64,000 bases of DNA from Pseudomonas parafulva (lineage in GTDB: Bacteria; Pseudomonadota; Gammaproteobacteria; Pseudomonadales; Pseudomonadaceae): assembly GCF_000800255.1 (NCBI RefSeq), contig NZ_CP009747.1, forward strand, positions 3,968,001 through 4,032,000. Direction: 5' to 3'. The notes beneath the pieces were generated by a model that made no database searches, was not told where the DNA came from, and worked only from the letters and a program-made list of their open reading frames with translations. A program made the position numbers and the translations under genes. Below, piece by piece: positions 35,701 to 44,420 of this stretch. How positions within the stretch are numbered: position 1 is the stretch's first letter; each line of letters starts with the position of its first letter.

Positions 35701-38700
35701 CAGGCGCACGTCGTTGCCCGCCACCACCTTGGAGCCGGCCGCGGTGTCGCTGTGCTGTTCGGTGGTGCTCTGCTGTTTCTTGGTGCCCAGCGACAGGCTG
35801 ATGTTGACCCCACCCGCCGCGCCCGGATCCTGCGCCACCGCCGTGGCCGCGTTGTTCACCGCCAGCGCGGCCGTGGAAGCGGCCAGCACCTGCATGCGCC
35901 CGTCCTCGGTTTTGTTGGCCGCCCGCTGCATCTGCTGGGTGGTCTGGATCGCACTGATCACCGGGTTGGTGATGGTCACGGTGAAGCCGGTCTGCTTGAA
36001 CAGCGTTTCGCGGGTGCGGTCGGTGGTTTCCCGAGCCTCGGTAATGGCGATCTGCTGAGCCAGGATGTCCACGTCGCCCTTGGGCGCCATGACGTCGCTG
36101 CCGACCTGGCGATACTGGCGTCCGGCCTCGATCAGCACATCGCCCTCGGTGCTGCCCACCGTGCTGGCGCGTGCGGTTTCACGGGTGGTGAGGTCCTTGA
36201 CGCTCTGCTGCTGGGTGCCGATGGTCAGCGCCAGGCCACCGCCGCTGAACAGGCCGCTCTTCTTCACCGATTTGTCATGGCGCTCGCTGCTGCTCTGGCT
36301 GGCCGCCTCGACGTCGATATCGCGATCGGCCACCAGCACGGTCTGCTGGGTCGACACCACGTCGCTGCCACGCACCTGGATATCGCGCCCGGCCTGCAGG
36401 TAGGTCTGCTCGGCGCTGACGGTGCTGCCCTGGGCCTGGGTCTGGCTGACGGTGTCGCGCAAGGTAGTGGTCTTGCTGGAGAACAGCCCGCTCTTGCCTT
36501 TGAACTTGTGGGCTTCGTCGGCGAATTGGTACTGCTCGGCGGCGCTCAGGCTGATGTCGCGCCCAGCCTCGGCCATCACCATGCCCTGGTCGCTGGCCAC
36601 CGTCGCGCCACGCGCGGCGATGTCCTGCCCGGCCTTGATGCGCAGATCGCCGGTACTCTGCACGGTGCTGCCCACTTCGCCGCGACTGGCCTCGTTGCGC
36701 CAGTTGCTGGCGTTCCAGCTGATCGCCTGCTGGTGCTGCTCGGCAACGGTGCCCAGGTTGACGTCGCGCCCAGCCTCGAGCTGGCTGACGCCACCGGCGC
36801 CGGCATTGACCACCTGGGCGCCCAGCAGGTTGAGGTCGCGACCGGCGGCCACGCGCATAGCGCCACCTTCGCCACTGACGAACAGGCCGGCGACCCGCGA
36901 GACGTTGCTGCGACTGCCTTGCTCGCTGCTGCTGTCGCGGGTCAGGGAGCGCACGTTGATGTCCTGGCCAGCTTCGATCGCCAGGCTGTCGGTGGCGCCG
37001 ATCAGGCCGCCGAGGTTGTTCAGGTTGTCGCGGGTCTTGAGCGCGACGTTGTTGCCCTGGATGCGCCCTCCGAGGTTGTCGATGTTCTGCGCGGTCAGCG
37101 CCACCACGCTGCGCCCGCCGAGGCTGCCGCTGTTGAGCAGGTCGCCGGAGAGGTCCAGACGCAGTTGCTGACCGGCGATCAAAGCGCCGTTGCCGTCGAG
37201 ATCGCCGTCGCGCACCCGCACGTATACCTGCGGCACCAGCACCTGGCGCGTCTGGCCGTTGGCCAAGGTGACGTCGCGCGACACCAGCCAGACGATATCG
37301 CTGGTCAGTTGGGCCATCTGCTCGGCGGTCAGGGCCACGCCTGGCACCAGGTTCCAGGTGTCGGCGACGGTCACTGCGTTGTCGATCAAGGCGCGGTACT
37401 GCGCTTCGTCATTGGCGAAGCCGTCGAGGAAACGCCGCCCGGTGAGCTGGGCGATCTGCTCGCGGATCAGCTTCTGCTCGTAGAAGCCATCGCCCAGGCG
37501 CTGCTGGGTCTGCGCCGGATCGACCTGCAGGCGGTCGAGCATGTAGTCCGACGACAGCCAGTTGCGGTAGCTGGTGAAGCGCGGATCGCTCTCGATCAAA
37601 TAGCCGCGCACGGCATCGGGGTTGGTCTGGAACAGGCTGTTGCTCGGCAGCGCCAGGTTCAGCCCGCCGCTGCGCACCTGGTCGGCGACACCCTGGCCGT
37701 CAGCCAGCTTGACCGAGACCACCGCGCCGACACGGTACTGCTCGGCGACCGGGGTATCGACCGCGCCCACCGTGGCCACCTGCTGGCCGACCTGCTGCTG
37801 GTCGCGCCCGGCGATCTGCGTGCCGCTGCCGTTGATGGTGGCGTGCTCGCCGTACTCGGTCGGCGTCAGGTCGATGTCCTGGATCAGCGGCGCCGGGCGG
37901 TAAGCCGCGACGTTGGTGCCCTGGCGGTCGCGCCCTTTGCGCTGGATGCGGTAGAAGTTGGTGGCCGTACCGGCATCGGTGGTCACCCGCCGACCATCCA
38001 CTTCGGTGTTGGTCACCTGCGCCGCGCCAGCCTGCAACAGGCCACCGGCGAGGATGCGGCTCTTGTCGTTGAACACCGTATCGCCGCTGAAGGTCAGGTC
38101 GCCCCCGGCGAGGATCTGGCCTGGCGCAGAAGTGGCGATGCGGGTCTCGCTGACACTGCGGGTGTAGTCGTAGCGGTTGAAGTTGTCGCGGGTGCCTTCG
38201 GGTGTATTGAGGTGGTCCACTTCGTCGTTGTAGACGGAAATCTGGTCCGGCCGGTAGCGATTCGGCGAGCCGCTGAGCTGGTATTCGCGCAACTGCTCGG
38301 TGCTCACCAGCACCTCGGTGGTGCTGAAATGTTCGTTGGTGTTGCGCAGCTCGCCCACCGCCAGGCGCAGGTCGCCCAAGGCTTCGAGGGTGGCGCTGGC
38401 GTTGCTGAGCAGCGTGGCGCGGCCGCTGGCATGGTCGTCGCTGTCCAGCGCGCCGCCGATGGCCAGGTCGCCAGCACTGAAGATCAGCGCCTGCTCGCGG
38501 TTGTCCAGTTGCTGGCTGCCGATGTCGAGTTGCTCGCGGGCGGCGATGGTGGCCGCGCGGTCATTCTCGTCGCGGTTGACCACGCTGCGGCTGGCGATGG
38601 CCAGGCGGTCGCCGTACACGCGCCCGGTGCCGAGGTTGAACAGTTCATCGGCCTGCACGCGCACCTGCTGGCCGTCGATCAGGCCACGGTTGGTCAACGG

Positions 38701-41700
38701 GCCACTGAGGCGCAGATCGACCTGGGTCGCCGACAGCTCGCCCTCGGCGCGGTTGTCCAACTGCGCGGCGCGCAGGCTCAGGGCTTTGCCGGCCAGCAGC
38801 TTGCCGCTGTTGTTCAATTGCCCGCCAACCTCCAGCGTCAGCGTGTCGTTGGCTTGCACCTGACCGGCCAGGGTCAGGTCGCCCTGCTGTTGCAGCAGCA
38901 GATCGCCCAGGCTCAACGCCCGGCCGCTGCCACTGAAATAGGCGACGTTCATGGCCAGCAGACGCCCAGCGATCAGCGTGCCGCTGCCGTTTTCCAGCCG
39001 CAGCCGCGACTGCGCCGCGTCACGGTCGGCGAGGCGCAGTTCGCCGCCCGCCGACACCAGGCCCTTGTCGTTGTCCAGGGTGCCTGCCAGGCCCAGGTCG
39101 ATGGCCTGATCCGCGCGCAGGGCGCCTTCGCGGTTGTCCAGCGCGTCGGCGCGCAGCAGCAGGGATTGTGCTTCGATGCCTTTGTCGGTGACGGCCGTGG
39201 CGCGGTTATCCACCTGGGCGGTCTGCAGGCTGAGCTGCCCGGCGCTGCGCAGCAGGCCGTCGCGGTTGTCGAGAGCGTCGCGCAGCGTCAATTGCAGGTC
39301 GCCGCGGGCCTGCATTTTGCCGCCCTGGTTGTCCAACTGCTCGCCCTGCACCTGCACCTGACGCTCGCCGACCACCTCGCCGCGGTTTTCCAGCACGGGG
39401 GCGACCAACAGCACATCGCCTTTACCGGCGATGAAACCATGGTCGTTGAGCAAGTGGCCGCTGCGCAGCTCGACCGCGTCCTGGCCGACGATGCCTTTGT
39501 CGCTGCCGGAATTAGCGTTGTGCAGGGCCTGGCTGCCGGTGTCGATGAACAGGCGGCCACCGGCCTGGATCAGGCCGGCACTGTTGCGCAGTTCGCCACT
39601 GCGCACGTCGAGCGTGGCGCCGGCGTCGAGGGTGCCGCCGTCGTTGTCGAAGGTCTGCTGGCGGCTGTCGAGCGACAGTTGACCCGCGCTGAGGGTGCCC
39701 TGGCGGTTGTCCACGCCGTTGGCCGCGACCTGGACCAGGCCTGCGGCTTCGATACGGCCGCCCGCGTTCAGCAGGGTGCCGTCGGTGACGTCCAGGCGCA
39801 CGCTGCCGGCGACCGAGCCCAAGGTGCCCCCGGTGTTGTCCAACTGGCCGGCGATGATCTGCATGGCCTGGGTGGCGGCAATGGTGCCGGCAAGGTTATC
39901 CACACGGTCGCTGCGCAGGTCGAGGGTGCCACCTGCGCTGAGGGTGCCGCCGTCGTTGCGCACTGCGGTCGCGGCGATGTCCAGGCTGCCGCCTGCGGCC
40001 AGCGTGCCGCCGCGATTGTCCAGTTGCGTGGCGTTGCGCACCCGCAAGGCGCCGCCCTGAGTGGCGATCACAGTGGCGTTGCGGGTATCGAGCTGAGGGC
40101 TGTCCAGAGTCACCTGGCGGCCCTGGGCCTGGCCCTGGGCGAGCACGGCCTTCTGCGCGCTGATCTGCAGCGCACCATTGCTGGCCAAAGTGCCAGCGGT
40201 GCCGTCGATTTCGCGGGCGCGCACGTCCAACTGGCCGCTGCCGGCATGCTCGACCTTGCCCTGGCGGTTGTTCAGGGTGCTGCTGTCGAGGCTGAGGTTG
40301 CGCGCGTTGCTGGCGATGCGACCGTCACTGTTGTCGAGGTTGTCGCGGACCTTGATCCGGCTGTCGGCAGCGCCGGTCTGAACCAGCTCCCCGCCCTGGT
40401 TGCTCAAGCCGACCGCATCGACCTGCAACTGGCCGACGTTGACCTGCGCACGATCGCTGCGCAGTGTGCCACCCGTGCTGGCCTGCAACGCGCCGGGGCT
40501 GTCGAGGGTGCTGTCGCTGAGGTCCAGGTCGCCCTTGTCTGCGCTCAGCGCCAGCGTGGCGCCTTGGGTCTTGCTGTGGCGCAGGTCCAACGTGCCAGCC
40601 TTGAGATCGACCGCGCCGCTGGCGTGGTTCTGGCCGTTGGCGGCGATCTGCTGCGCCTGGACCTGCAAGGTGGCGTTGCCGCTGGATACACCTTGCGTAT
40701 CGACACCGGCCGCCAGCAGGGCGTCGCGGGCGCTGTCGAGCTTGGCCGCCTGGATGCGCACATCGCCTTGAGCCGCCACGGTGCCGGTGTTATCCACAGC
40801 CCCGGCCGTGCTCACCTGCACCGCCCCCTTGGCGTAGACGCTGCCGCGGTTATCCACACCGCCGCCGGTGGCCAAACCGGTGTCGGCGGCACTGCTGATG
40901 GCACCCTGGTTGACCAGTCGTCCGTCGGCGGTGACAGTCACTTCACCGGCCATGGCGCCGATCTGCCCGGCGTTGCGCACGCCGACGCCCGCTTCGGTGC
41001 CCACCAGCTTGATCTTGCCGGCATACATGCCGCCCAGCTCGGCGACGTCGATGGCCACCTCGGGCTTGGCGCTGCCGTCATCGGCCAGGGCGCTGGCCTG
41101 GCTGTTGTCGGCATTGACCTCGTTGCGACCGGTGGTGACCTTGAGGTCGTTCGCCCAGACCCCGGCGTTGACCTGCACGGTCCGGGCGATCAGGTCGGTG
41201 TAGTCGCTGTCGCGGGCATCCAGGCCCTTGCCGGTGATGGTCAGGGTACCGCCTTCGACGCGGTAGCCGACGATGCGCCCGTCTTCGAGCTGGGCGCGGC
41301 CAGTGGTCAGGGTGGAGCGGTCGGCGTTGATGAAGCCGCAGCCGTCGCAGGTGATACCGGCCGGGTTGGCGATCACCACCTCGGCGCGTTGTCCGGCCAC
41401 CTCGACATAGCCGCGCAACTGGCTGGGATTGCTGGCGTTGACCTCGTTGAGGATGACCCGCGCGCTGCCGTTGCCCAGGTAGGGGTTGCCCTCGATCCAG
41501 CCACCGAGCTGGGTCTGGGCATTGTTGCCGGCGTTGTTGAGGATGGCGCCGCGCGAGTCGACGTCGAACTGGCTGTACTGGTTGCGCGACACCCCGGCCG
41601 CGCTCGGCGTCTGGATGTTCACCTGCGGCGTGCCGTTGGCGCTTTCGATGATCATCGGCCGTTGCCCGCCGGGCGCGCTGGGGTCGGCGACGATACCGTT

Positions 41701-41913
41701 GGCCCAGGCCGGCGCCACGCCAAGGCTGATCAGCCCCAGCGCGCCCATCAGCGCGAAGCGCAGGCGGCCGAGGGTGACCACGCACGACGCGTCGGCGTGA
41801 CTGGCGGCCTCACGGGTACCCGGCGCCTTGCCCTGGCGGCTGACGTTCTCGGCCACGACCATGAGCAGGCCACGGGCCTTGTTGAAGATGACGCGGTGCA
41901 GATGCTTGTTCAT
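32770..41913 (-). CDS. cdiA: CdiA-type contact-dependent inhibition exoprotein with C-terminal Ntox15-like nuclease domain
   Basis: A 3047-residue two-partner secretion exoprotein. An extended signal peptide (MNKHLHRVIFNKARG, cleavage near APAWA-NGI at residue 71) precedes the TPS/haemagglutination domain, with NPAGITCDGCGF at 183-194. Long FHA repeat blocks follow (about 340-1200 and 1560-2150), separated by a non-repeat region (about 1220-1560) where receptor-binding and YP-type regions lie in CdiA proteins. A pretoxin region ends in a VDNN motif near 2635. The last 170 residues read as Ntox15: FKAMTPEQQKAFLKEYNKQL, then ALHEPDMVAGG near 2980 (HxxD) and VNSSIGGGW. A DNase delivered into neighbouring cells is predicted. 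GC content drops after about residue 2800. The stop overlaps cdiI. Confidence 0.9.
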   Translation of the reverse strand: MNKHLHRVIFNKARGLLMVVAENVSRQGKAPGTREAASHADASCVVTLGRLRFALMGALGLISLGVAPAWANGIVADPSAPGGQRPMIIESANGTPQVNIQTPSAAGVSRNQYSQFDVDSRGAILNNAGNNAQTQLGGWIEGNPYLGNGSARVILNEVNASNPSQLRGYVEVAGQRAEVVIANPAGITCDGCGFINADRSTLTTGRAQLEDGRIVGYRVEGGTLTITGKGLDARDSDYTDLIARTVQVNAGVWANDLKVTTGRNEVNADNSQASALADDGSAKPEVAIDVAELGGMYAGKIKLVGTEAGVGVRNAGQIGAMAGEVTVTADGRLVNQGAISSAADTGLATGGGVDNRGSVYAKGAVQVSTAGAVDNTGTVAAQGDVRIQAAKLDSARDALLAAGVDTQGVSSGNATLQVQAQQIAANGQNHASGAVDLKAGTLDLRHSKTQGATLALSADKGDLDLSDSTLDSPGALQASTGGTLRSDRAQVNVGQLQVDAVGLSNQGGELVQTGAADSRIKVRDNLDNSDGRIASNARNLSLDSSTLNNRQGKVEHAGSGQLDVRAREIDGTAGTLASNGALQISAQKAVLAQGQAQGRQVTLDSPQLDTRNATVIATQGGALRVRNATQLDNRGGTLAAGGSLDIAATAVRNDGGTLSAGGTLDLRSDRVDNLAGTIAATQAMQIIAGQLDNTGGTLGSVAGSVRLDVTDGTLLNAGGRIEAAGLVQVAANGVDNRQGTLSAGQLSLDSRQQTFDNDGGTLDAGATLDVRSGELRNSAGLIQAGGRLFIDTGSQALHNANSGSDKGIVGQDAVELRSGHLLNDHGFIAGKGDVLLVAPVLENRGEVVGERQVQVQGEQLDNQGGKMQARGDLQLTLRDALDNRDGLLRSAGQLSLQTAQVDNRATAVTDKGIEAQSLLLRADALDNREGALRADQAIDLGLAGTLDNDKGLVSAGGELRLADRDAAQSRLRLENGSGTLIAGRLLAMNVAYFSGSGRALSLGDLLLQQQGDLTLAGQVQANDTLTLEVGGQLNNSGKLLAGKALSLRAAQLDNRAEGELSATQVDLRLSGPLTNRGLIDGQQVRVQADELFNLGTGRVYGDRLAIASRSVVNRDENDRAATIAAREQLDIGSQQLDNREQALIFSAGDLAIGGALDSDDHASGRATLLSNASATLEALGDLRLAVGELRNTNEHFSTTEVLVSTEQLREYQLSGSPNRYRPDQISVYNDEVDHLNTPEGTRDNFNRYDYTRSVSETRIATSAPGQILAGGDLTFSGDTVFNDKSRILAGGLLQAGAAQVTNTEVDGRRVTTDAGTATNFYRIQRKGRDRQGTNVAAYRPAPLIQDIDLTPTEYGEHATINGSGTQIAGRDQQQVGQQVATVGAVDTPVAEQYRVGAVVSVKLADGQGVADQVRSGGLNLALPSNSLFQTNPDAVRGYLIESDPRFTSYRNWLSSDYMLDRLQVDPAQTQQRLGDGFYEQKLIREQIAQLTGRRFLDGFANDEAQYRALIDNAVTVADTWNLVPGVALTAEQMAQLTSDIVWLVSRDVTLANGQTRQVLVPQVYVRVRDGDLDGNGALIAGQQLRLDLSGDLLNSGSLGGRSVVALTAQNIDNLGGRIQGNNVALKTRDNLNNLGGLIGATDSLAIEAGQDINVRSLTRDSSSEQGSRSNVSRVAGLFVSGEGGAMRVAAGRDLNLLGAQVVNAGAGGVSQLEAGRDVNLGTVAEQHQQAISWNASNWRNEASRGEVGSTVQSTGDLRIKAGQDIAARGATVASDQGMVMAEAGRDISLSAAEQYQFADEAHKFKGKSGLFSSKTTTLRDTVSQTQAQGSTVSAEQTYLQAGRDIQVRGSDVVSTQQTVLVADRDIDVEAASQSSSERHDKSVKKSGLFSGGGLALTIGTQQQSVKDLTTRETARASTVGSTEGDVLIEAGRQYRQVGSDVMAPKGDVDILAQQIAITEARETTDRTRETLFKQTGFTVTITNPVISAIQTTQQMQRAANKTEDGRMQVLAASTAALAVNNAATAVAQDPGAAGGVNISLSLGTKKQQSTTEQHSDTAAGSKVVAGNDVRLRATGAGADSDITVQGSEIRAGRDATLAADGDINLLAARNTSQLDSDSKGSSASVGIGLSLGGTRNGFTLDVGVNGNRGEADGETLTHRNAVVEAGNRATLVSGGDSNLRGAVVSGREVMADVGGDLNIESLQDTDTFKVDEKSMGFGVSLCIPPFCVGMSSISGASANFGGTDMDSDFASVTEQSGIKAGDGGFDVRVGGNTDLKGAVIASSEQAVAEGRNRLVTGSLTSSDIRNKAEYDASTFNVGGGFNEIGKDQQGNVQTGGSITPGTEIPTNERELGASLPIAISASDSASSVTRSGISGASILITDEAAQRERSGQSAEQTLAGLDREVSSERDGSNALKPIFDEEQIRSGFEIVQAFANEAGTLLANKAKEVDAKRKAAEEAEAQADKAADPTAALALRTRAQNLRNEADGIAGNWGAGGTYRQITTALVAAASGNISASNGAFLQGMVVNYVQQQGAGYIGDLVAKGTLVEGTPLHAALHGILACAGAAASSQSCGSGAAGAAASSLLTGLFSEASPNESEREREAKRNLIVSLVTGLAATSNLDAATATAAASGAVDNNWLATQQLVQARKELKEADGRIAELKVLGKWAYISKKQDLLTQSGVGAGLVGAGFDDIKGLAQFVMHPIQGLQGMKQLIDDPAARQQFGDDVIAALDQKIDRMAEALEKGGDEKAFELGRDLGELVWQVGGIATGAGALAKGGVKLASVGIKVGRGTLEKMATDGARMAKAESTAAGVGKPASRPVTGAPEKPVVVNPETVASGTKPATDPVPPKAEPSVKPVPPMEEFTVKSFNPFGSDKFKAMTPEQQKAFLKEYNKQLQAQQDAINRMTVDDFKAARDAYKEVGRNPDAVAAQQKFGKDFEALVRRNVTESLLEKGVDIRTATAEATVRAKQIRADLAALHEPDMVAGGWSSFKPVRMGDTLVNSSIGGGWPSRLDALDSAVDKAIANGAGASNMNVRLELLRGPKQ

Positions 41914-41934
41914 GCAAGTCCCTTTGCTGGCGAC

Positions 41935-42453
41935 TCAGGCGCCGGTGGCCAGTGGATGAGCGGCGAACCAGGCGCGCGCCTGTTCGGGGATCACGCCGAT
42001 GCCGTGAAATGTCTTGATCTTCAAACCGCGCTGCTCGCCCTTGTGATACAGCGCGCGGGCGCAGCGGTCGGGAAACACGCGGCTGAGCAGCAGGCGGCTG
42101 AGCACCGCCGTGTGGCCAAACGGGGCGATCCAGTCGTTGACCCAGAGGCGCTCGCCGCTGTGCCAGTCGTCCGGGTCCATTTCCACCGGGGAGCGGGTCA
42201 GGTAGCGCCGTTCGGCCTCCTCGCTCAGGCTCAGCCACGACAGGTAGAACACGGGTTTGCCGTGCTCGCTGCCGAGCACGAACTGGCGCTGCTTGAGCGC
42301 CGGCAGCAGCAGGCTCGACAGGGTGTGCAGCGGCGCATCGCGGTGCGCCTCGGACTGCATCCACAACCAGGTGGCGCAACCCAGCACCGTGGCCTCGTTC
42401 CACGGCTCGTCGAAGACGGCCGGGGCGGTGATCTCGAACGTGTCCAGACGCAT
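41935..42453 (-). CDS. HlyC/RtxC-family toxin-activating lysine acyltransferase (CdiC type)
   Basis: A 172-residue cytoplasmic acyltransferase. It aligns by eye with E. coli HlyC over most of its length: ATWLWMQSEAHRD carries the catalytic histidine (His37, HlyC His23), WVNDWIAPFGH carries the catalytic aspartate (Asp107, HlyC Asp92), and the end has KTFHGIG. These enzymes move a fatty acyl chain from acyl-carrier protein to lysines of a secreted toxin. No RTX toxin is present, and the gene lies 9 bp after cdiB and 21 bp before cdiA, so CdiA is the likely substrate. HlyC-like CdiC proteins that lipidate CdiA are known from some E. coli CDI loci. Confidence 0.88.
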   Translation of the reverse strand: MRLDTFEITAPAVFDEPWNEATVLGCATWLWMQSEAHRDAPLHTLSSLLLPALKQRQFVLGSEHGKPVFYLSWLSLSEEAERRYLTRSPVEMDPDDWHSGERLWVNDWIAPFGHTAVLSRLLLSRVFPDRCARALYHKGEQRGLKIKTFHGIGVIPEQARAWFAAHPLATGA

Positions 42454-42462
42454 GGCGTGACC

Positions 42463-44217
42463 TCAGAACGACAGGGCGACCGTGAAGGCGCTGGTGAAGT
42501 GGGCGGTGTCGAAGCCGTCAGGTTTTTTCAGCGGCGTGCCCCATGACCAGTCGTAGGTCAGGTTGCGGTAGCCGCCGCGCACGCCGACCACCGCGCCGGC
42601 CAGGCGGCGGCCCACCAAGTAGTCGGCGGCGTTGCCACCCACTTCGCCATAGTCGATACCGGCGTAGGCTTCCTGGCCGCTGTTGCCCAAGGCCAGGCCC
42701 AGTTCGTTGCTCAGGGTCCAGCCACGGTCGCCGGAGAGAATGTTCTCGCCATCGAAGCCGCGCACCGAGTAGCGGGTGCCGATGGTGAAGCGGTCCTGGG
42801 GCACCAGTTCGGTACGGTTCCACTGTGCGCGCCAGGCGCCGATGTAGCGCAGGCGCTGGTCCTGGACGGTGAACGGCACTTGCAGTTGGGCGTCGGCGAG
42901 GATGATCTTGGCGCGCGCGCTGCCATCGCCGAAGGCTTCTTCGGGCGCGGCCAGGGCGCCGTGCGCGCCGGTGCCGCGGCGATAGCTCAGGCCCAGGTCG
43001 AGGGTGGAGGCGCCGATGAATTCGCGGTGACCGACACCGGCCTGCCAGCCGGCCATGCGCCGGTGCTGCTGCTCGATCTGCGTGTCGTCGATGAAGTTGT
43101 CCGACGAGCGCGTCCACAGGCTGCTCCATAGCGTGGTCTTGCGCACTGCATCGCGGTACACCAGGCGCGACAGGCGCAACTCGTTGTTGCGGCTTTCGCC
43201 CCGGTAGCTGAAGTTCTGGTTCACGCCCGCGACGGTCTGGTGATAGTCGTATTCGCTGGTAGTGAAGGCCAACTGCCAATAACCGAACGGCACCGAGTAA
43301 TGCAGGGTGTGGCCCTTGGTGCCCTTGCTGCCGGACTCGCCGCCGCCCAGGTCGTGGTTGAAGCTGGCGTAGAACAGGTCGTTGAGCGACAGCGGGTTGT
43401 CCAGCGACAAGGCTACGGCGCCCTGATACTTGCCGGTGGTCTTGCTGCCGCTGTTGTCCACCGACAGGCTCAGGCGGGCCGGGAAGCGCTGGCGCCAGGC
43501 AATGATCACATCGCTTTCACCGGGCTTGGCGTCCTGGGCGCTGGCAGGGGCGATGCGGATGTCGGCATCGGCGGTTGGCACGCGCTTGAAGTTCTCCAGG
43601 CCCTGCTCGATGTCGCGCAGGTTGAGCAGGTCGCCCGGCCGGGCCGGCAGCGCGTTCCAGGCATTGGCGCGGCTGCTGGTGGCGGCGTCGAAGCGAATCT
43701 GGCCGATGCGTCCGGGCAATAGGGTCAAGACCAGGATGCCGCTGTTGAGGTCCTGGGCTTCGGCGAGCACGCGGGTGGTGACGAAGCCTTTCTCGATGAT
43801 CGCGTTTTGCACGCGCTTCATGGTCAGGTTCAGACCGCCTGCCCCCAGGCACTGGCCCAGCGCCGGGTCATGCGCGGGGTTGGCCGCGCGCAAGGCCCAC
43901 TGAAACTGCTCGGCGGCGTCGCCGATCAGGCGGATCTGCTGGATGCGAAAGCACGGGGTTTCGTTTTGCGGCAGGCGCCCGGTGGCGCCCTCGGCAGGCG
44001 CCGCTTCCAGGCGCACGTCGGGGCGGGTATCGAGTTGCTCGCGCAGCACCCGCTCACGCTCACGCTGGCGTTGCAGTTCTTCTTCGGGACCGGCCGCCAG
44101 GGACGTCTGAGTGGCGAGCAGGCCCGCCAGCAATAGCCAGGCGGATGACAGGCAGTGAGCAGCGGTGACGCGCGAGACGCGCGCAACCAACGCCGAACGA
44201 CGGGCGAGTGGCAGCAT
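42463..44217 (-). CDS. cdiB: CdiB/ShlB-family two-partner secretion outer-membrane transporter
   Basis: A 584-residue Omp85-superfamily protein. It has a long signal region (cleavage near SLAA-GPEEE, about residue 42), a basic/acidic linker (QRQRERERVLREQ), a ShlB-type POTRA domain starting at CFRIQQIRLIG, a second POTRA with VLTLLPGRIGQIRF, then a 16-strand barrel. The barrel motif VRGF (about 485-488) plugs the pore in this family, and the last residue is Phe, as expected for barrel assembly by Bam. It exports CdiA across the outer membrane. It is the first gene of the CDI operon; its promoter lies in the 203 bp after the HDOD gene. Confidence 0.93.
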   Translation of the reverse strand: MLPLARRSALVARVSRVTAAHCLSSAWLLLAGLLATQTSLAAGPEEELQRQRERERVLREQLDTRPDVRLEAAPAEGATGRLPQNETPCFRIQQIRLIGDAAEQFQWALRAANPAHDPALGQCLGAGGLNLTMKRVQNAIIEKGFVTTRVLAEAQDLNSGILVLTLLPGRIGQIRFDAATSSRANAWNALPARPGDLLNLRDIEQGLENFKRVPTADADIRIAPASAQDAKPGESDVIIAWRQRFPARLSLSVDNSGSKTTGKYQGAVALSLDNPLSLNDLFYASFNHDLGGGESGSKGTKGHTLHYSVPFGYWQLAFTTSEYDYHQTVAGVNQNFSYRGESRNNELRLSRLVYRDAVRKTTLWSSLWTRSSDNFIDDTQIEQQHRRMAGWQAGVGHREFIGASTLDLGLSYRRGTGAHGALAAPEEAFGDGSARAKIILADAQLQVPFTVQDQRLRYIGAWRAQWNRTELVPQDRFTIGTRYSVRGFDGENILSGDRGWTLSNELGLALGNSGQEAYAGIDYGEVGGNAADYLVGRRLAGAVVGVRGGYRNLTYDWSWGTPLKKPDGFDTAHFTSAFTVALSF

Positions 44218-44420
44218 GGCACATCCTTGTGGGCCGAAGATCAGGTAAGAAGGGGCGCCGCGCAGGGAAGGAATGAAGCGCGGTCAGCCGAGCGTTGAGA
44301 CGGGGAATTAGTCGGAAAGTTGCGACCGTTCGTAGGAATAGTCCTACAAAGCGCGAATCTGTGAACGGGATCGCGAAACGCACGGCGTATTTCGTCGTGC
44401 GTTCATCAGCGCTGGGCGGA
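44218..44420 (-). promoter_or_regulatory. upstream region of the CDI operon
   Basis: This 203-bp region lies ahead of cdiB. It contains an inverted repeat GTAGGA-ATAG-TCCTAC at 44332-44347, a candidate operator or small hairpin about 115 bp before the cdiB start. No clear -35/-10 pair was recognised. Confidence 0.4.

Noticed and set aside
32770..41913. cdiA split into several genes or frameshifted
   Set aside because: The 3047-codon frame is continuous from signal peptide to toxin domain, with all expected domains in order.
33772..42546. An open frame of about 2900 codons on the plus strand, antisense to cdiA and the acyltransferase
   Set aside because: It mirrors the cdiA frame; high third-position GC removes stop codons from the antisense frame. 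The translation has no domain, and the cdiA strand has intact family features throughout.
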